From Pseudomonas sp. ATCC PTA-122608 (GTDB taxonomy: Bacteria > Pseudomonadota > Gammaproteobacteria > Pseudomonadales > Pseudomonadaceae), in NCBI RefSeq assembly GCF_001952855.1, contig NZ_LPNO01000018.1, forward strand, positions 42,923-95,664: 52,742 bases of DNA, in the 5' to 3' direction. Position numbers and translations under genes: made by a program. Shown here one piece after another: positions 40,927 to 49,432 of this stretch. Position 1 is the stretch's first letter. Every line of letters starts with the position of its first letter. A model generated the notes under the pieces. It was given only the letters and a program-made list of their open reading frames with translations, was not told the origin of the DNA and did not search any database.

Positions 40927-43071
40927 ATGGTTTTGCGTCTTCGCCCCGCTGTTCCTTCACGTTTTGCCCTCGGCCTGTTGCTCAGCGCAGGCATTGGTAG
41001 CAGCCAGGCGGCTGATATCGAGCTGTCGGAGGTGAAGGTCCAGGGCCAGGATGAATCCGGCTATAACAGCGACACCGCATCGGTGGGCGGTTTCGATGAG
41101 GCACCGTTGCTCGACACGCCGGCCTCGATCGCGGTGTTCAACGAGTCGCTGATCAAGGATCAACAGGCGCGCTTGCTCAGCGAAGTGCTGCGCAATGACG
41201 CATCGGTGGGCGACAGCTATGCGCCCATCGGCTACTACGAAAACTTCGTGGTGCGCGGCTTCTCGTTGAATGCGGCCAGCAGCTACAAGATCAATGGCCG
41301 CACCATCACCGGCGAGCAGAACGTTGCCCTGGAGAACAAGCAGCGCGTGGAGTTGCTCAAGGGGTTGTCGGGCCTGCAAAGCGGGATTTCCGAGCCCAGC
41401 GGCGTGATCAATTACGTGACCAAGCGCCCGGAGGATGTGCGCTCGGTGACGGTGTCCACCGATGATCGCGGCAGCGGCTACCTGGCCACCGATGTCGGTG
41501 GCTGGTTTGGCAGCGAGCAGCAGTTCGGCCTGCGCGCGAACGTGGCCCATGAAGACCTCAACGCTTATGTCGAACATGCCAATGGCCACCGGGATTTCCT
41601 GTCCCTGGCGTTCGACTGGAACATCAGCCCCGACGCGGTATTGCAGCTGGATGCCGAGTATCAGAACAAGCAGCAGCGCTCGGTGCCGGGTTATCAATTG
41701 CTGGGCGGGACCGAGGTGCCGCACAACGCGTCACCGAAAAAACTGCTGGGGCATCAGAGCGGCGCGAATCAGGTAGGGATCGATTCGCTGAACCTCAATG
41801 GCAAGTTTGAGTATCGCTTCAGTGACCAGTGGAAAGGCAGCGTGAGCGCGGCGCGCAGCAAGGTGGTGATTGATGATTACAGTTCGTTTGCGTGGGGTGG
41901 CGACACGGCTGGCAACGGTAATTACTTCAGCCCGGAAGGCGACTATGGCATCTACGACTTCCGCAGCCCGGATGACACCCGCCGCGATGATGAAATCCAG
42001 GCAACGATGACCGGGTTGTTCAATACCGGTGGGCTGGGGCATGAACTGACGTTTGGTACGAGCGCGTTTCGCCGCGTGATCGACAAGCGGGAATCGATCA
42101 ACGAGTGGATCGGCACAGGCAACATCAATCAGGAGCCTGATAACTTTCCACGTTACGCCGGTGCATTGAACGACAGCCACCGCAACCTCGACAGCCGCCA
42201 GTACGGACTGTTCGTCACCGACCGCATCAGCTTCAACGAACAATGGCAGACCATCGTGGGCGGTCGCGAAGTACGTCTCGACGAAAAGGCGTTCAATAAA
42301 GACGGCAACGAGTCCCGCCACACTCAGCAGTATGTGTTCCTGCCCCAAGCGGCGCTGATCTACAAGCCGATTGAGAACCTGTCGCTGTATACCAGCTACA
42401 GCAAAGGCCTATCCCTCGGTGGACAAGCCCCTTGGTTTGCACTGAACAACGACGAGACCCTCGCCCCAACCGTCTCCCGCCAGATCGAAGCCGGTGTGAA
42501 ATACGACTGGCGCCGCATCAGCTTCGCCGCCGCGATCTTCCAGACTCGCCAGGCCTATCAATACGCCAAACCCGACGACGCAGGTACGTTCACCTACGTA
42601 CAACAAGGCCAACAGAAGAACACCGGCCTGGAGTTATCCGCCAACGGCTGGGCCACCGAGCGCTTGCAGATCGCCGCCAGCGTCGCGGCCATCCGTGCAC
42701 GGGTGACGGGCAGCGGCACGCCGGAATACGAAGGCCATCAGGCGATCAACGTGCCGAAACTGCGCGCCAGCCTGTATGCCGACTACGCCCTGCCCTGGGT
42801 CGACGGCCTGGCGTTGCTCGGCGGCGTGCAATACAGCGCCAACAAGTACGCCAATCGCACCGGTGATGTGGAAGTGGGCGACTACGCCATCGTCAACGTG
42901 GGCAGCCGCTACACCACCAAGCTCGATGGCTATGAGACGGTGTTTCGCCTGAGCGTCGACAACCTGTTCGACAAGCGTTACTGGCGTGACGCCGGCGAAT
43001 ACATGGGCGATGACTACCTGTTCCAGGGTGCGCCGTTGACGGCGCGCTTGAGTGCAACAGTTAACTTCTAG
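40927..43071 (+). CDS. TonB-dependent siderophore receptor
   Basis: 714 residues from ATG 40927, which gives a 28-residue signal peptide (ALGLLLSAGIGSSQA); ATG 40891 is an alternative start. Plug domain (about 45-160) with LLDTPASIAVFNESLIKDQ, VVRGFSLNAASSYKINGR, and the GLSGLQSGISEPSGVINYVTK segment typical of siderophore receptors. The barrel ends with the terminal aromatic residue of TARLSATVNF. There is no N-terminal signalling extension, so it is not of the FpvA/sigma-regulator type. No Fur box is obvious upstream. It sits alone; the ligand is unknown. Confidence 0.9.
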   Translation: MVLRLRPAVPSRFALGLLLSAGIGSSQAADIELSEVKVQGQDESGYNSDTASVGGFDEAPLLDTPASIAVFNESLIKDQQARLLSEVLRNDASVGDSYAPIGYYENFVVRGFSLNAASSYKINGRTITGEQNVALENKQRVELLKGLSGLQSGISEPSGVINYVTKRPEDVRSVTVSTDDRGSGYLATDVGGWFGSEQQFGLRANVAHEDLNAYVEHANGHRDFLSLAFDWNISPDAVLQLDAEYQNKQQRSVPGYQLLGGTEVPHNASPKKLLGHQSGANQVGIDSLNLNGKFEYRFSDQWKGSVSAARSKVVIDDYSSFAWGGDTAGNGNYFSPEGDYGIYDFRSPDDTRRDDEIQATMTGLFNTGGLGHELTFGTSAFRRVIDKRESINEWIGTGNINQEPDNFPRYAGALNDSHRNLDSRQYGLFVTDRISFNEQWQTIVGGREVRLDEKAFNKDGNESRHTQQYVFLPQAALIYKPIENLSLYTSYSKGLSLGGQAPWFALNNDETLAPTVSRQIEAGVKYDWRRISFAAAIFQTRQAYQYAKPDDAGTFTYVQQGQQKNTGLELSANGWATERLQIAASVAAIRARVTGSGTPEYEGHQAINVPKLRASLYADYALPWVDGLALLGGVQYSANKYANRTGDVEVGDYAIVNVGSRYTTKLDGYETVFRLSVDNLFDKRYWRDAGEYMGDDYLFQGAPLTARLSATVNF

Positions 43072-43080
43072 AAGAACAAA

Positions 43081-43190
43081 GGTGGGAGCCGTCGAGCTTT
43101 AGCGAGGCCGCGATGGCGGTGGCTCAGCCAATATCAATATTGACTGTGCCGCCGCCATCGCAGCCTCGCCGGGGCTCGACAGCTCCCACA
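43081..43190. repeat. REP-type inverted repeat of a second family
   Basis: GGTGGGAGCCGTCGAGCTTT at the left and the complementary GGCTCGACAGCTCCCACA at the right, with inner arms GCGATGGCGG/CCGCCATCGC. The core (GAGCCGTCGAGC) differs from the GGGAGCGGGCTTGC family that dominates the window. It overlaps the 3' end of the DUF3077 gene. Confidence 0.82.
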
Positions 43191-43551
43191 CTGGATCTGC
43201 TTCGTAGGTTGAATACGGTTCCTTAACCGCCTGGACCGGACATTTCTGCTTCATCGCCCGATCAACCAACAATGCCGTCAACTCCAGCAACTGCCCGATG
43301 GCCAGTAACTGACAACGTTGCTTGCCGTCCATTGTCTCCGCCAGATCCTGAACAAGGCCGCAGGCGCCATTAAGGGTCTCATAGGCGTTGGCCAGCAGCG
43401 CCTCCGTATTGGCGGCAGCATTGATGGAAAACAGAGGAAGGTAGCCGTTGGTGTGTGGCGGGGGTGGAAGAGCGTGATGGGCAGCGCGACTCGCAGCGTC
43501 CAACAGCGCTGCTGAATCTTTAGGCGGGGGATTCGGCGTGACTTTGTGCAT
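43099..43551 (-). CDS. DUF3077-family protein with a REP-derived C-terminus
   Basis: 150 residues from ATG 43551, with TTGGAG 9 bases upstream. The central part (YLPLFSINAAANTEALLANAYETLNGACGLVQD through QLLAIGQLLELTALLVDRAM) fits the DUF3077 family of small Pseudomonas proteins of unknown function. The frame stays open into the REP element, so the last ~28 residues (VWELSSPGEAAMAAAQ onward) translate repeat DNA. A highly structured leader lies upstream (43608-43683). It is a stand-alone gene on the minus strand; the C-terminal tail may be tolerated junk. Confidence 0.72.
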   Translation of the reverse strand: MHKVTPNPPPKDSAALLDAASRAAHHALPPPPHTNGYLPLFSINAAANTEALLANAYETLNGACGLVQDLAETMDGKQRCQLLAIGQLLELTALLVDRAMKQKCPVQAVKEPYSTYEADPVWELSSPGEAAMAAAQSILILAEPPPSRPR

Positions 43552-43607
43552 GACATATCTCCAAGTTTGGCTGGAGCTGCACCTGATCGCCGCGACGCGA
43601 TGGAAGG

Positions 43608-43683
43608 TGGCAGCTGTACGCAGGTTCGCGGACCGAGAACTTGGAACTCGGCATACCCGAAGGTATCCCACGCACAGCTGCCA
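43608..43683 (-). ncRNA. Structured leader of the DUF3077 mRNA (putative three-way junction)
   Basis: Outer stem TGGCAGCTGT/ACAGCTGCCA (43674-43683 with 43608-43617, perfect 10 bp) encloses a stem with a TTCG tetraloop (GGGATACC-TTCG-GGTATGCC, minus strand, 43650-43669, one mismatch) and a second hairpin CCGAG/CTCGG (43633-43651). It ends about 55 bases before the start codon, a good position for a cis-regulatory RNA. No known riboswitch family was recognised. Confidence 0.5.
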
Positions 43684-43759
43684 TAACACGAAACGCCGAA
43701 CACCAAAGTGCCCGGCGCAAAGCGGTGGCAATTATGCATCAAGTTAGCGGGCCGCGAAG

Positions 43760-43786
43760 CCCGGTTGCTGAGTGTCAGCAACCGGG
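43760..43786. other. Perfect 12-bp hairpin upstream of the leader
   Basis: CCCGGTTGCTGA-GTG-TCAGCAACCGGG. It lies 74 bases upstream of the leader structure and 114 bases from the AhpD-like gene stop. There is no T-run on either strand, so it is not a classical terminator. The rest of the 43552-43899 gap holds no gene. Confidence 0.55.
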
Positions 43787-43899
43787 GGAGGTTAATCTGC
43801 GGTCCAAATCGAAGCAATCCCGGCATCTCGTGGGAAAATTCTGTGGGCCTGCTACGCAGCCCAGCGGGAGCAAGCGCCCTCGCCACAGGTGACGCGGGG

Positions 43900-44337
43900 T
43901 TATTTAGGCATCTTGCGAAAGCCCACCGCCAGGCGGTTCCAGCTGTTGATGGTGGCGATCGCCACGCTCAGGTCGACTTGCTCTTGCGGGCTGAAGTGGG
44001 CGGCCAGTTCGGTGAAGTCGGCATCCGGGGCGTGGGTCTGGCTGAGCAGGGTCAGGCTTTCAGCCCAGGCCAGTGCGGCGCGTTCACGGGGGGTGAAGAA
44101 CGGCGTTTCACGCCAGGCCGACACGGTGTACAGGCGGCGCTCGGTCTCGCCACCCTTGCGGGCGTCAGCAGTGTGCATGTCGAGGCAGAAGGCGCAGCCG
44201 TTGATCTGCGACACACGCAGGCGCACCAGTTCCAGCAGCGGCAGTTCGATAGACAGTTTGCCGACAGCGGCCTCCAGGGCGAGCATGGCTTTCATGGCGT
44301 CCGGGGAGGCGGTGTAGAAGTCGGTACGAGCTTGCAT
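43900..44337 (-). CDS. Carboxymuconolactone-decarboxylase/AhpD-like alkylhydroperoxidase
   Basis: 145 residues from ATG 44337 (GGAG upstream). The AhpD core motif NGCAFCLDMH gives the redox pair C48/C51 and H55. The family contains small trimeric peroxidases that reduce hydroperoxides through the CxxC pair. The later ATINSWNRLAVGFR segment is also typical. It lies 111 bases downstream of an AraC regulator gene on the same strand. Confidence 0.87.
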   Translation of the reverse strand: MQARTDFYTASPDAMKAMLALEAAVGKLSIELPLLELVRLRVSQINGCAFCLDMHTADARKGGETERRLYTVSAWRETPFFTPRERAALAWAESLTLLSQTHAPDADFTELAAHFSPQEQVDLSVAIATINSWNRLAVGFRKMPK

Positions 44338-44448
44338 GGTGATACTCCAGAACAGTAGGGATTGGTGTCTAGAGTAGTGAGACGGGTGCGTTGGGCAAAT
44401 AGCCAATCCGGGGAAAGATCAGGTAGCCAATGGGGCCAATCCTGACGA

Positions 44449-45486
44449 TCACCCCAGCCCTGCGCCTTCGCCACGGAATGCACTGGGACTCAGCCCGGTC
44501 CAGCGCTTGAACGCGCGCCGAAAACTGCGCACATCGCTGTAGCCGACTTCCTCGGTGATCCGTTCGATGGACAACCCCGGGTTACTCAGCAAGCCCATGG
44601 TCCGCGCCCTGCGCACCTGCTCAAGCAAGCCTTCAAAGGTCAACCCGTGCTCGGTCAGGCGTCGACGCAAGGTACGTCCGCTCATGTTCAGGTCACTGGC
44701 GACCTTTTCCAGCTGGCTGCCCTGCAAATCCCGGGAAATCGCGCGCTCCACCGCCTGGATCAAATCCATTTTCTGATGCAACTGGGCACTTTCCAGCTCC
44801 AGCAATTCCAGGGCCTGGCGCAGGGCCAGGGCGTGGTGATTGGGCAGGCGCACGTCCAGCCAGTGGCTGGCCAGGACCATGCGGTTATGCAGGCAACCAA
44901 AACGCACATCCGCGCCAAACAACTGGTGATAGTCGGCGACGTAGACGGGCGCGGCGTGGATAAATTCGACTCGCAACGGCATGAAGCCCTCGCCCACCAG
45001 GGCCCGGCCGTACACCATCAGGCTGGCGAAGAACTCCTCGGCGGCAAACACCTGCACCTCGGCGTAGGGCAGCAGGCATTCGATATCGACGAACACTTCC
45101 TGGTGGCCTTCATGGGTGCGCGAGGTGGCGATACCGCCGGAGGTGTGCTGGTGGCGTTCACCGATGGCGAAGGCATCGCGCAACGTCTTGCACAGCGAAA
45201 TCACATGGCCAAGCAGGCCCAGGGTACCGAGCACATTCTGATGGCCCACCCACAGGCCCAGCCCCTGGTCGGGCAACACCTTGAGTGCACGCTGGATCAT
45301 CGCTACCGCCTGGCGATAGGAAATCCGCTGGGCCGGGTCGTCCAGGTCGGCCAGGGTAAATCCCAGGCCACGGCACAGGTGCTCGGCACTCGCGCCCCTT
45401 TGCGCGACCACTTGTCCGAGGGTTTGCAGCAGAAATGGCGAGACCAGGGCCAAGTCATAGTGCGGATCAACGGCTTTCCTTTGCAT
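44449..45486 (-). CDS. AraC-family regulator with N-terminal arabinose-binding-like domain
   Basis: 345 residues from ATG 45486; an in-frame ATG at 45534 is possible but adds only 16 residues. The N-terminal ~200 residues match the 'Arabinose_bd' type seen in OruR/ArgR-like Pseudomonas regulators (PHYDLALVSPFLLQTLGQVV, LGLWVGHQNVLGTLGLLGHV). The C-terminal helix-turn-helix pair is LEKVASDLNMSGRTLRRRLTEHG and ITEEVGYSDVRSFRRAFKRWTG. It is divergent from the outer-membrane protein at 45690 and upstream of the AhpD-like gene; control of either or both is inferred. Confidence 0.87.
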   Translation of the reverse strand: MQRKAVDPHYDLALVSPFLLQTLGQVVAQRGASAEHLCRGLGFTLADLDDPAQRISYRQAVAMIQRALKVLPDQGLGLWVGHQNVLGTLGLLGHVISLCKTLRDAFAIGERHQHTSGGIATSRTHEGHQEVFVDIECLLPYAEVQVFAAEEFFASLMVYGRALVGEGFMPLRVEFIHAAPVYVADYHQLFGADVRFGCLHNRMVLASHWLDVRLPNHHALALRQALELLELESAQLHQKMDLIQAVERAISRDLQGSQLEKVASDLNMSGRTLRRRLTEHGLTFEGLLEQVRRARTMGLLSNPGLSIERITEEVGYSDVRSFRRAFKRWTGLSPSAFRGEGAGLG

Positions 45487-45689
45487 GAGTGTTCGATTCC
45501 CGACTGAGTGCTTCAGTTCTTGTTTTTGAAACATCCTGACAATCATAGGCGCTTGCAAGAACTGCTGCACTCTGGATGAAAGCTGTCCGCCAAAGTCCCC
45601 CTATGTGGCCGCCAATACCCTGCCCCGCTGGCCGTTCAGGGCTTATTTCTATAGGTAGCGTCGCCCTAACAATAATAATGAGCCCAGCC

Positions 45690-46631
45690 ATGAACCCGAC
45701 CCGTGCGTTTTACCCCGTGCAACTCGCCCTGTTGACCCTCATCAGCCTGCCGGCCCTGGCCACCGAAGGCGGCGTCGACAACATCGGCCCCGGCACCGAT
45801 GGCTTCTACATCCTGCCCCTGGACGTCAACAACCTGCCGGACCACATGTTCGCCTTCAACATTTACTACAACCATTACGAGGCCAAGAAACTCGATATCA
45901 GCTCGTTGGGTGGCAAGGTGCCAGACGTGAAGATCAAGTCCGATGCGATCATCCCGCGCCTGGATTACCTCAGCCCGCTGCGGGTGTTCGGCGGGCGCCT
46001 GGGCGGCTACATCGCCCAGCCGTACCTGAAGCAACAGGTGTCGCTGTTCGGCATGTCCGACACTCGGGAAAGCATGGGCGACACTACGGTGGCGCCGATC
46101 ATCCTCTGGGACCTGGGCAAGAACCTGACCGTGGGCACCGCCCTGGAAATCACCCTGCCCACCGGTGAGTACGACGCCACGCGCCTGGCCAATACCAGCA
46201 ACAATTTCTACACCTACAAGCCGCTGGTGTCGGCGACCTGGTTGCCCAATGAGCGCACCGAGCTGTCGATCAAGACCACCTATAGTTTCAACAAGGAAAA
46301 CCCCGATACTCATTACCGTTCGGGACAGATTTTTCACTTCGATTATTCGGCCAGCTACAAGGTGACGGATAACCTCAGCCTTGGGGTCAACGGTTATTAC
46401 CTCAAGCAGACCACCGACGATAAGCAGTACGGGCGTACCGTGGTGAACATCTACGGCGAGGATGTGGATGACGGGGTCAAGGGCCAGGTGTTTGCGATCG
46501 GTCCGGCGGTGTATTTCACCTTCCTCAAGTACGCGAGTGCCGAGGTGCGCTGGGCCAAGGAGTTTGATGTACAGAACCGGCCGGAAGGCGACATGTTGTG
46601 GGCGAAGTTGACGATTCCGTTTGCCCTGTAA
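45690..46631 (+). CDS. Outer-membrane protein of the phenol 'MetA-pathway' (PF13557) family
   Basis: 313 residues from ATG 45690 (ATG 45678 is an alternative). Signal peptide ends at LPALA-TEGG. The mature part has alternating amphipathic strands, with the family features GGVDNIGPGTDGFYILP, YIAQPYLKQQVSLFG, GDTTVAPIILWDLGKNLTVGTALEITLPTGEYD and the C-terminal LTIPFAL. Such proteins are proposed beta-barrels for uptake of hydrophobic or aromatic compounds, but their function is poorly established. The divergent AraC gene probably regulates it. Confidence 0.8.
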   Translation: MNPTRAFYPVQLALLTLISLPALATEGGVDNIGPGTDGFYILPLDVNNLPDHMFAFNIYYNHYEAKKLDISSLGGKVPDVKIKSDAIIPRLDYLSPLRVFGGRLGGYIAQPYLKQQVSLFGMSDTRESMGDTTVAPIILWDLGKNLTVGTALEITLPTGEYDATRLANTSNNFYTYKPLVSATWLPNERTELSIKTTYSFNKENPDTHYRSGQIFHFDYSASYKVTDNLSLGVNGYYLKQTTDDKQYGRTVVNIYGEDVDDGVKGQVFAIGPAVYFTFLKYASAEVRWAKEFDVQNRPEGDMLWAKLTIPFAL

Positions 46632-46643
46632 CCCGGCAAAAAC

Positions 46644-46744
46644 TGTAGGAGCGAGCTTGCTCGCGAAAAACGTCAACGATAACGTGGGCTGCCTGGAAGA
46701 CCCGCGTCGTCCTTGGTTTTTTCGCGAGCAAGCTCGCTCCTACA
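46644..46744. repeat. REPIN (GGAGCGAGCTTGC variant)
   Basis: Left TGTAGGAGCGAGCTTGCTCG and right CGAGCAAGCTCGCTCCTACA are perfectly complementary; both halves have the A-for-G variant of the core. It lies in the convergent gap after the outer-membrane protein gene. Confidence 0.88.
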
Positions 46745-46758
46745 GTGGGACGGCGTTG

Positions 46759-48027
46759 TCAGGTGTAGACCGGCCAGGTATCGACGATTTTCCCGCCCCG
46801 CACTGCCAGCAAATCCCCGAACTGCAACAGCACAAACTCGCTCTGGGTCGGGCGCAGAAACACCTGGTCTTCCACGTTCAGCCCCACCTTAGGCGAGCCA
46901 TTGACCATCTCCTGATTGGAGCTGCGCCCGTACAGGTCATTACTCTGCAAGCCCTGGGGCGATTCAAACTCGGCCATCCAGTTCCCCCCATAAATAAAGA
47001 ACGTGGCGCGCTGATTCGCATCCCACCACGAGAACAACCGCGACTTGCCGTCCAGCGCCGGGATATCCACCGGCCCGGTGCTTTTCAACACGGGCGTGGC
47101 GATATAGGCCGCCGGCACATGCTCACTCAACGACGGCAAGTCATAGTGCGTCGGCTTGAGCAACGCGGTGCCCACCGACACCTCGCTGCTGAGCTTTTCC
47201 TGCTCGTGAATGCGATAGCTCGGGCTGCCCGCCGTGTTCAATGTCAGCCCGTCACGCCACAGCGGCGCAAAGTGCTGGCGGGTGTAATCCACGTAGCCGT
47301 TGTAGCGCTGCATGACCTTGTCGAACAGCGCCTGGGGCGAGCCGAGGATTCCCGGCACGCCCATGCCCACGAACGGGTCGTAGCCCATAAACCCGCTGAA
47401 CTCCAGCTGCTGCGGATGCGCGCTGATCATCGTCAGCATCTGCCCCAGCACCGCGTTGTCGCTGATGCCGCCGCGATGCAGGCCCACATCCAGCTCGATA
47501 TTGACTCGCAACTTGGTGCCTAACCCCTGGGCCAGCGACAGGTATTGCTGCAGGCGCTCGGGGGTGTCCAGCAGCCATTGCAACTGGCGGGACGGATCGA
47601 ACGGGCCTTTGTGGGTCTGATAAAACAGCTCGGCCGAACGCACCGGCAACGGCTTGCCCAGCAGGATGTCAGCGTCGGGAAAGACCTGGGCGTCGTGGTT
47701 CAGAAATGGCTGGTGAAACGACATCAGGCGCTGGGTGCCAGCACGCTTGGCGATGTAGGCCAGCAGCCCCGGCGACGGCAGGGATTTCTCCACCAGCCGC
47801 AGGTGTTTGCCGCCGCGCTGCACCGACTGCATCACCACGTCGATGTTGTGGTCCAGCTTGTCCAGGTCGATCAGCATCACCGGGCGCATCGGCCCATGGG
47901 CCTTGAGTTCCTGGTTGAGGCTACGGAAATACTCGGTGTACGGGCTGCCCCGGTCGCCCGGCCTGAGCAAAATCGCACCACCCACCAGCAACACGCCGGT
48001 ACCGAGCATGAAATGTCTGCGGTTCAT
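46759..48027 (-). CDS. Tat-exported fold-III PLP protein (DSD1/D-threonine-aldolase-like)
   Basis: 422 residues. The N-terminus NRRHFMLGTGVLLVGGAIL is a Tat-type signal or anchor. It is followed by an alanine-racemase-like barrel (VMLIDLDKLDHNIDVVM, lysine K81 in LRLVEKSLPSPG at the expected PLP position, ILLGKPLP) and a C-terminal domain ending LLAVRGGKIVDTWPVYT as in DSD1 proteins. The metal-binding H-x-C/D found before that end in D-threonine aldolases and D-serine dehydratases is replaced by Q395-S-E397. An exported PLP enzyme must fold with its cofactor first, which fits Tat. It overlaps the flavoprotein gene by 1 base. Substrate unknown. Confidence 0.8.
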   Translation of the reverse strand: MNRRHFMLGTGVLLVGGAILLRPGDRGSPYTEYFRSLNQELKAHGPMRPVMLIDLDKLDHNIDVVMQSVQRGGKHLRLVEKSLPSPGLLAYIAKRAGTQRLMSFHQPFLNHDAQVFPDADILLGKPLPVRSAELFYQTHKGPFDPSRQLQWLLDTPERLQQYLSLAQGLGTKLRVNIELDVGLHRGGISDNAVLGQMLTMISAHPQQLEFSGFMGYDPFVGMGVPGILGSPQALFDKVMQRYNGYVDYTRQHFAPLWRDGLTLNTAGSPSYRIHEQEKLSSEVSVGTALLKPTHYDLPSLSEHVPAAYIATPVLKSTGPVDIPALDGKSRLFSWWDANQRATFFIYGGNWMAEFESPQGLQSNDLYGRSSNQEMVNGSPKVGLNVEDQVFLRPTQSEFVLLQFGDLLAVRGGKIVDTWPVYT

Positions 48028-49415
48028 CAGGCCACTCCCAAAATTGATGACAGATGCGCATTGAGGAATTTGCCGCTGGGGTCCAGCTCGCGGCGCACCC
48101 GGGTGAATTCTTCCCAGCGCGGATACAGCGGCTGCAAGGTGCGCGCGTTGAGGGTGTGCAACTTGCCCCAGTGCGGGCGGCCGGCGTATTTCCAGAAGAT
48201 TGGCTCCACGGCGGCGAAGAAATTGTGGTGGTCCATGGTGTAGTGCTGGTGCACGGAGATCGAACAGCTGTCACGGCCCTCGAACATGCTCAGCGGAATG
48301 TCATCGGCCTTGACGTAGCGGTACTCGATGGGAAACCAGGTGCGCAGGTCCTTGTCGTTGATCAGCTTGAGGATTTCCCGCAGGCAGGCCGGGCCGTGTT
48401 CGGCGGGCACCGAATATTCCATCTCGTTGAAGCGCACGTTGCGCACGTTGGCGTACACCTGGAACGACTCGGCCACGCGGTCATCGAAGCTGGCGAAAAA
48501 GCGCAGGCTGTTGAGCAAGGCGCGGCGGGCGTCGGGGAAATCGCTGCCGTATTTGTCGAGTTTTTCGATGATCGACACAAACTCGTTGCCGCCCGCCTCC
48601 GCCGGGTCGATGGGCGGGGTTTCGGGGTCGGTGGTTTCATTCAGGGCGATGGACAGCGCGTAGTCGGAGTGGGTCACCACGAGCATTTCCCAGTGCTGGT
48701 TTTCCCGGGTGTTTTTTGCCACGTCCTCCAGCAGTTCTTCAGTCTTGGCGATCCATTGGCGCTCTCGCAGGCGGTAGGTTGCGCGGTTTTGCAGGCGGAC
48801 CTGGGTGGCCACGCCGAGGGCACCGAGGGACACTCGCGCGGCGCTGAACACTTCGGGGTGGCGGTTGGTGTCGCAGTCCAGCACCTCGCCCTGGGCGGTC
48901 ACCAGTTGCAGGCCGGTGATGCAACCGGAATACGAGGTGAAGCCCACGCCGGTACCATGAGTCGAGGTGGAGATGGCACCGGCCAGGGTCTGGTAGTCGA
49001 TATCCGCCATGTTCGGCAGCGCCTGGCCCACGTCCTTCAATGCCTGGCCCATGCGCGACATCGGCGTGCCGGCGGCAAAGGTGGCCTGCAAGGTGTGCGG
49101 ATCGTGCTCCAGCAGGCCGTTGAAGTAACTCAGGGACAGCAACGTGCCGTCGGTGGGCACCAGCGCACTGAACGAATGGCCCGAGCCCACCGGCCGCACC
49201 TTGCCCGGTGCCTGGCGGATGACCTGCACCAGTTCATCGAGGTTTTTCGGCGCCAGCCGGGCCAGGGGCAAACAGGTTTGCGCCCCCGACCAGTTGCGCC
49301 AGGGAATCAGCCGCGGTGCCCGGGCCAACTGTGCCAGCACCGGGTTACTGGTCAATGCCATGAACGCGCCGGCTACCGCGCCGCGCTGCAATAATTCTCG
49401 CCGTGAAAGCGCCAT
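48027..49415 (-). CDS. Tat-exported FAD-linked oxidase, D-arabinono-1,4-lactone oxidase type
   Basis: 462 residues with a Tat motif SRRELLQRG and a signal peptide ending near SNPVLAQ. VAO-type FAD domain with the probable covalent-flavin histidine H80 (RPVGSGHSFSALVP) and the second pyrophosphate-binding stretch GAISTSTHGTGVGFTSYSGC; the C-terminal ALO domain includes EMEYSVPAEHGPACL and GRPHWGKLHTLNARTL. Such enzymes oxidise sugar lactones or alditols at C-1/C-2. Here it is periplasmic and next to a cytochrome c lipoprotein, which could take its electrons instead of O2; that is inference. Confidence 0.87.
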   Translation of the reverse strand: MALSRRELLQRGAVAGAFMALTSNPVLAQLARAPRLIPWRNWSGAQTCLPLARLAPKNLDELVQVIRQAPGKVRPVGSGHSFSALVPTDGTLLSLSYFNGLLEHDPHTLQATFAAGTPMSRMGQALKDVGQALPNMADIDYQTLAGAISTSTHGTGVGFTSYSGCITGLQLVTAQGEVLDCDTNRHPEVFSAARVSLGALGVATQVRLQNRATYRLRERQWIAKTEELLEDVAKNTRENQHWEMLVVTHSDYALSIALNETTDPETPPIDPAEAGGNEFVSIIEKLDKYGSDFPDARRALLNSLRFFASFDDRVAESFQVYANVRNVRFNEMEYSVPAEHGPACLREILKLINDKDLRTWFPIEYRYVKADDIPLSMFEGRDSCSISVHQHYTMDHHNFFAAVEPIFWKYAGRPHWGKLHTLNARTLQPLYPRWEEFTRVRRELDPSGKFLNAHLSSILGVA

Positions 49416-49432
49416 CGCCTACCCCGTTATTC

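Noticed and set aside
48054..49394. Long plus-strand open frame opposite the lactone-oxidase-type gene
   Set aside because: Shadow; Val/Gly/His-rich low-complexity sequence without a start signal, whereas the minus frame has a Tat signal and family motifs.
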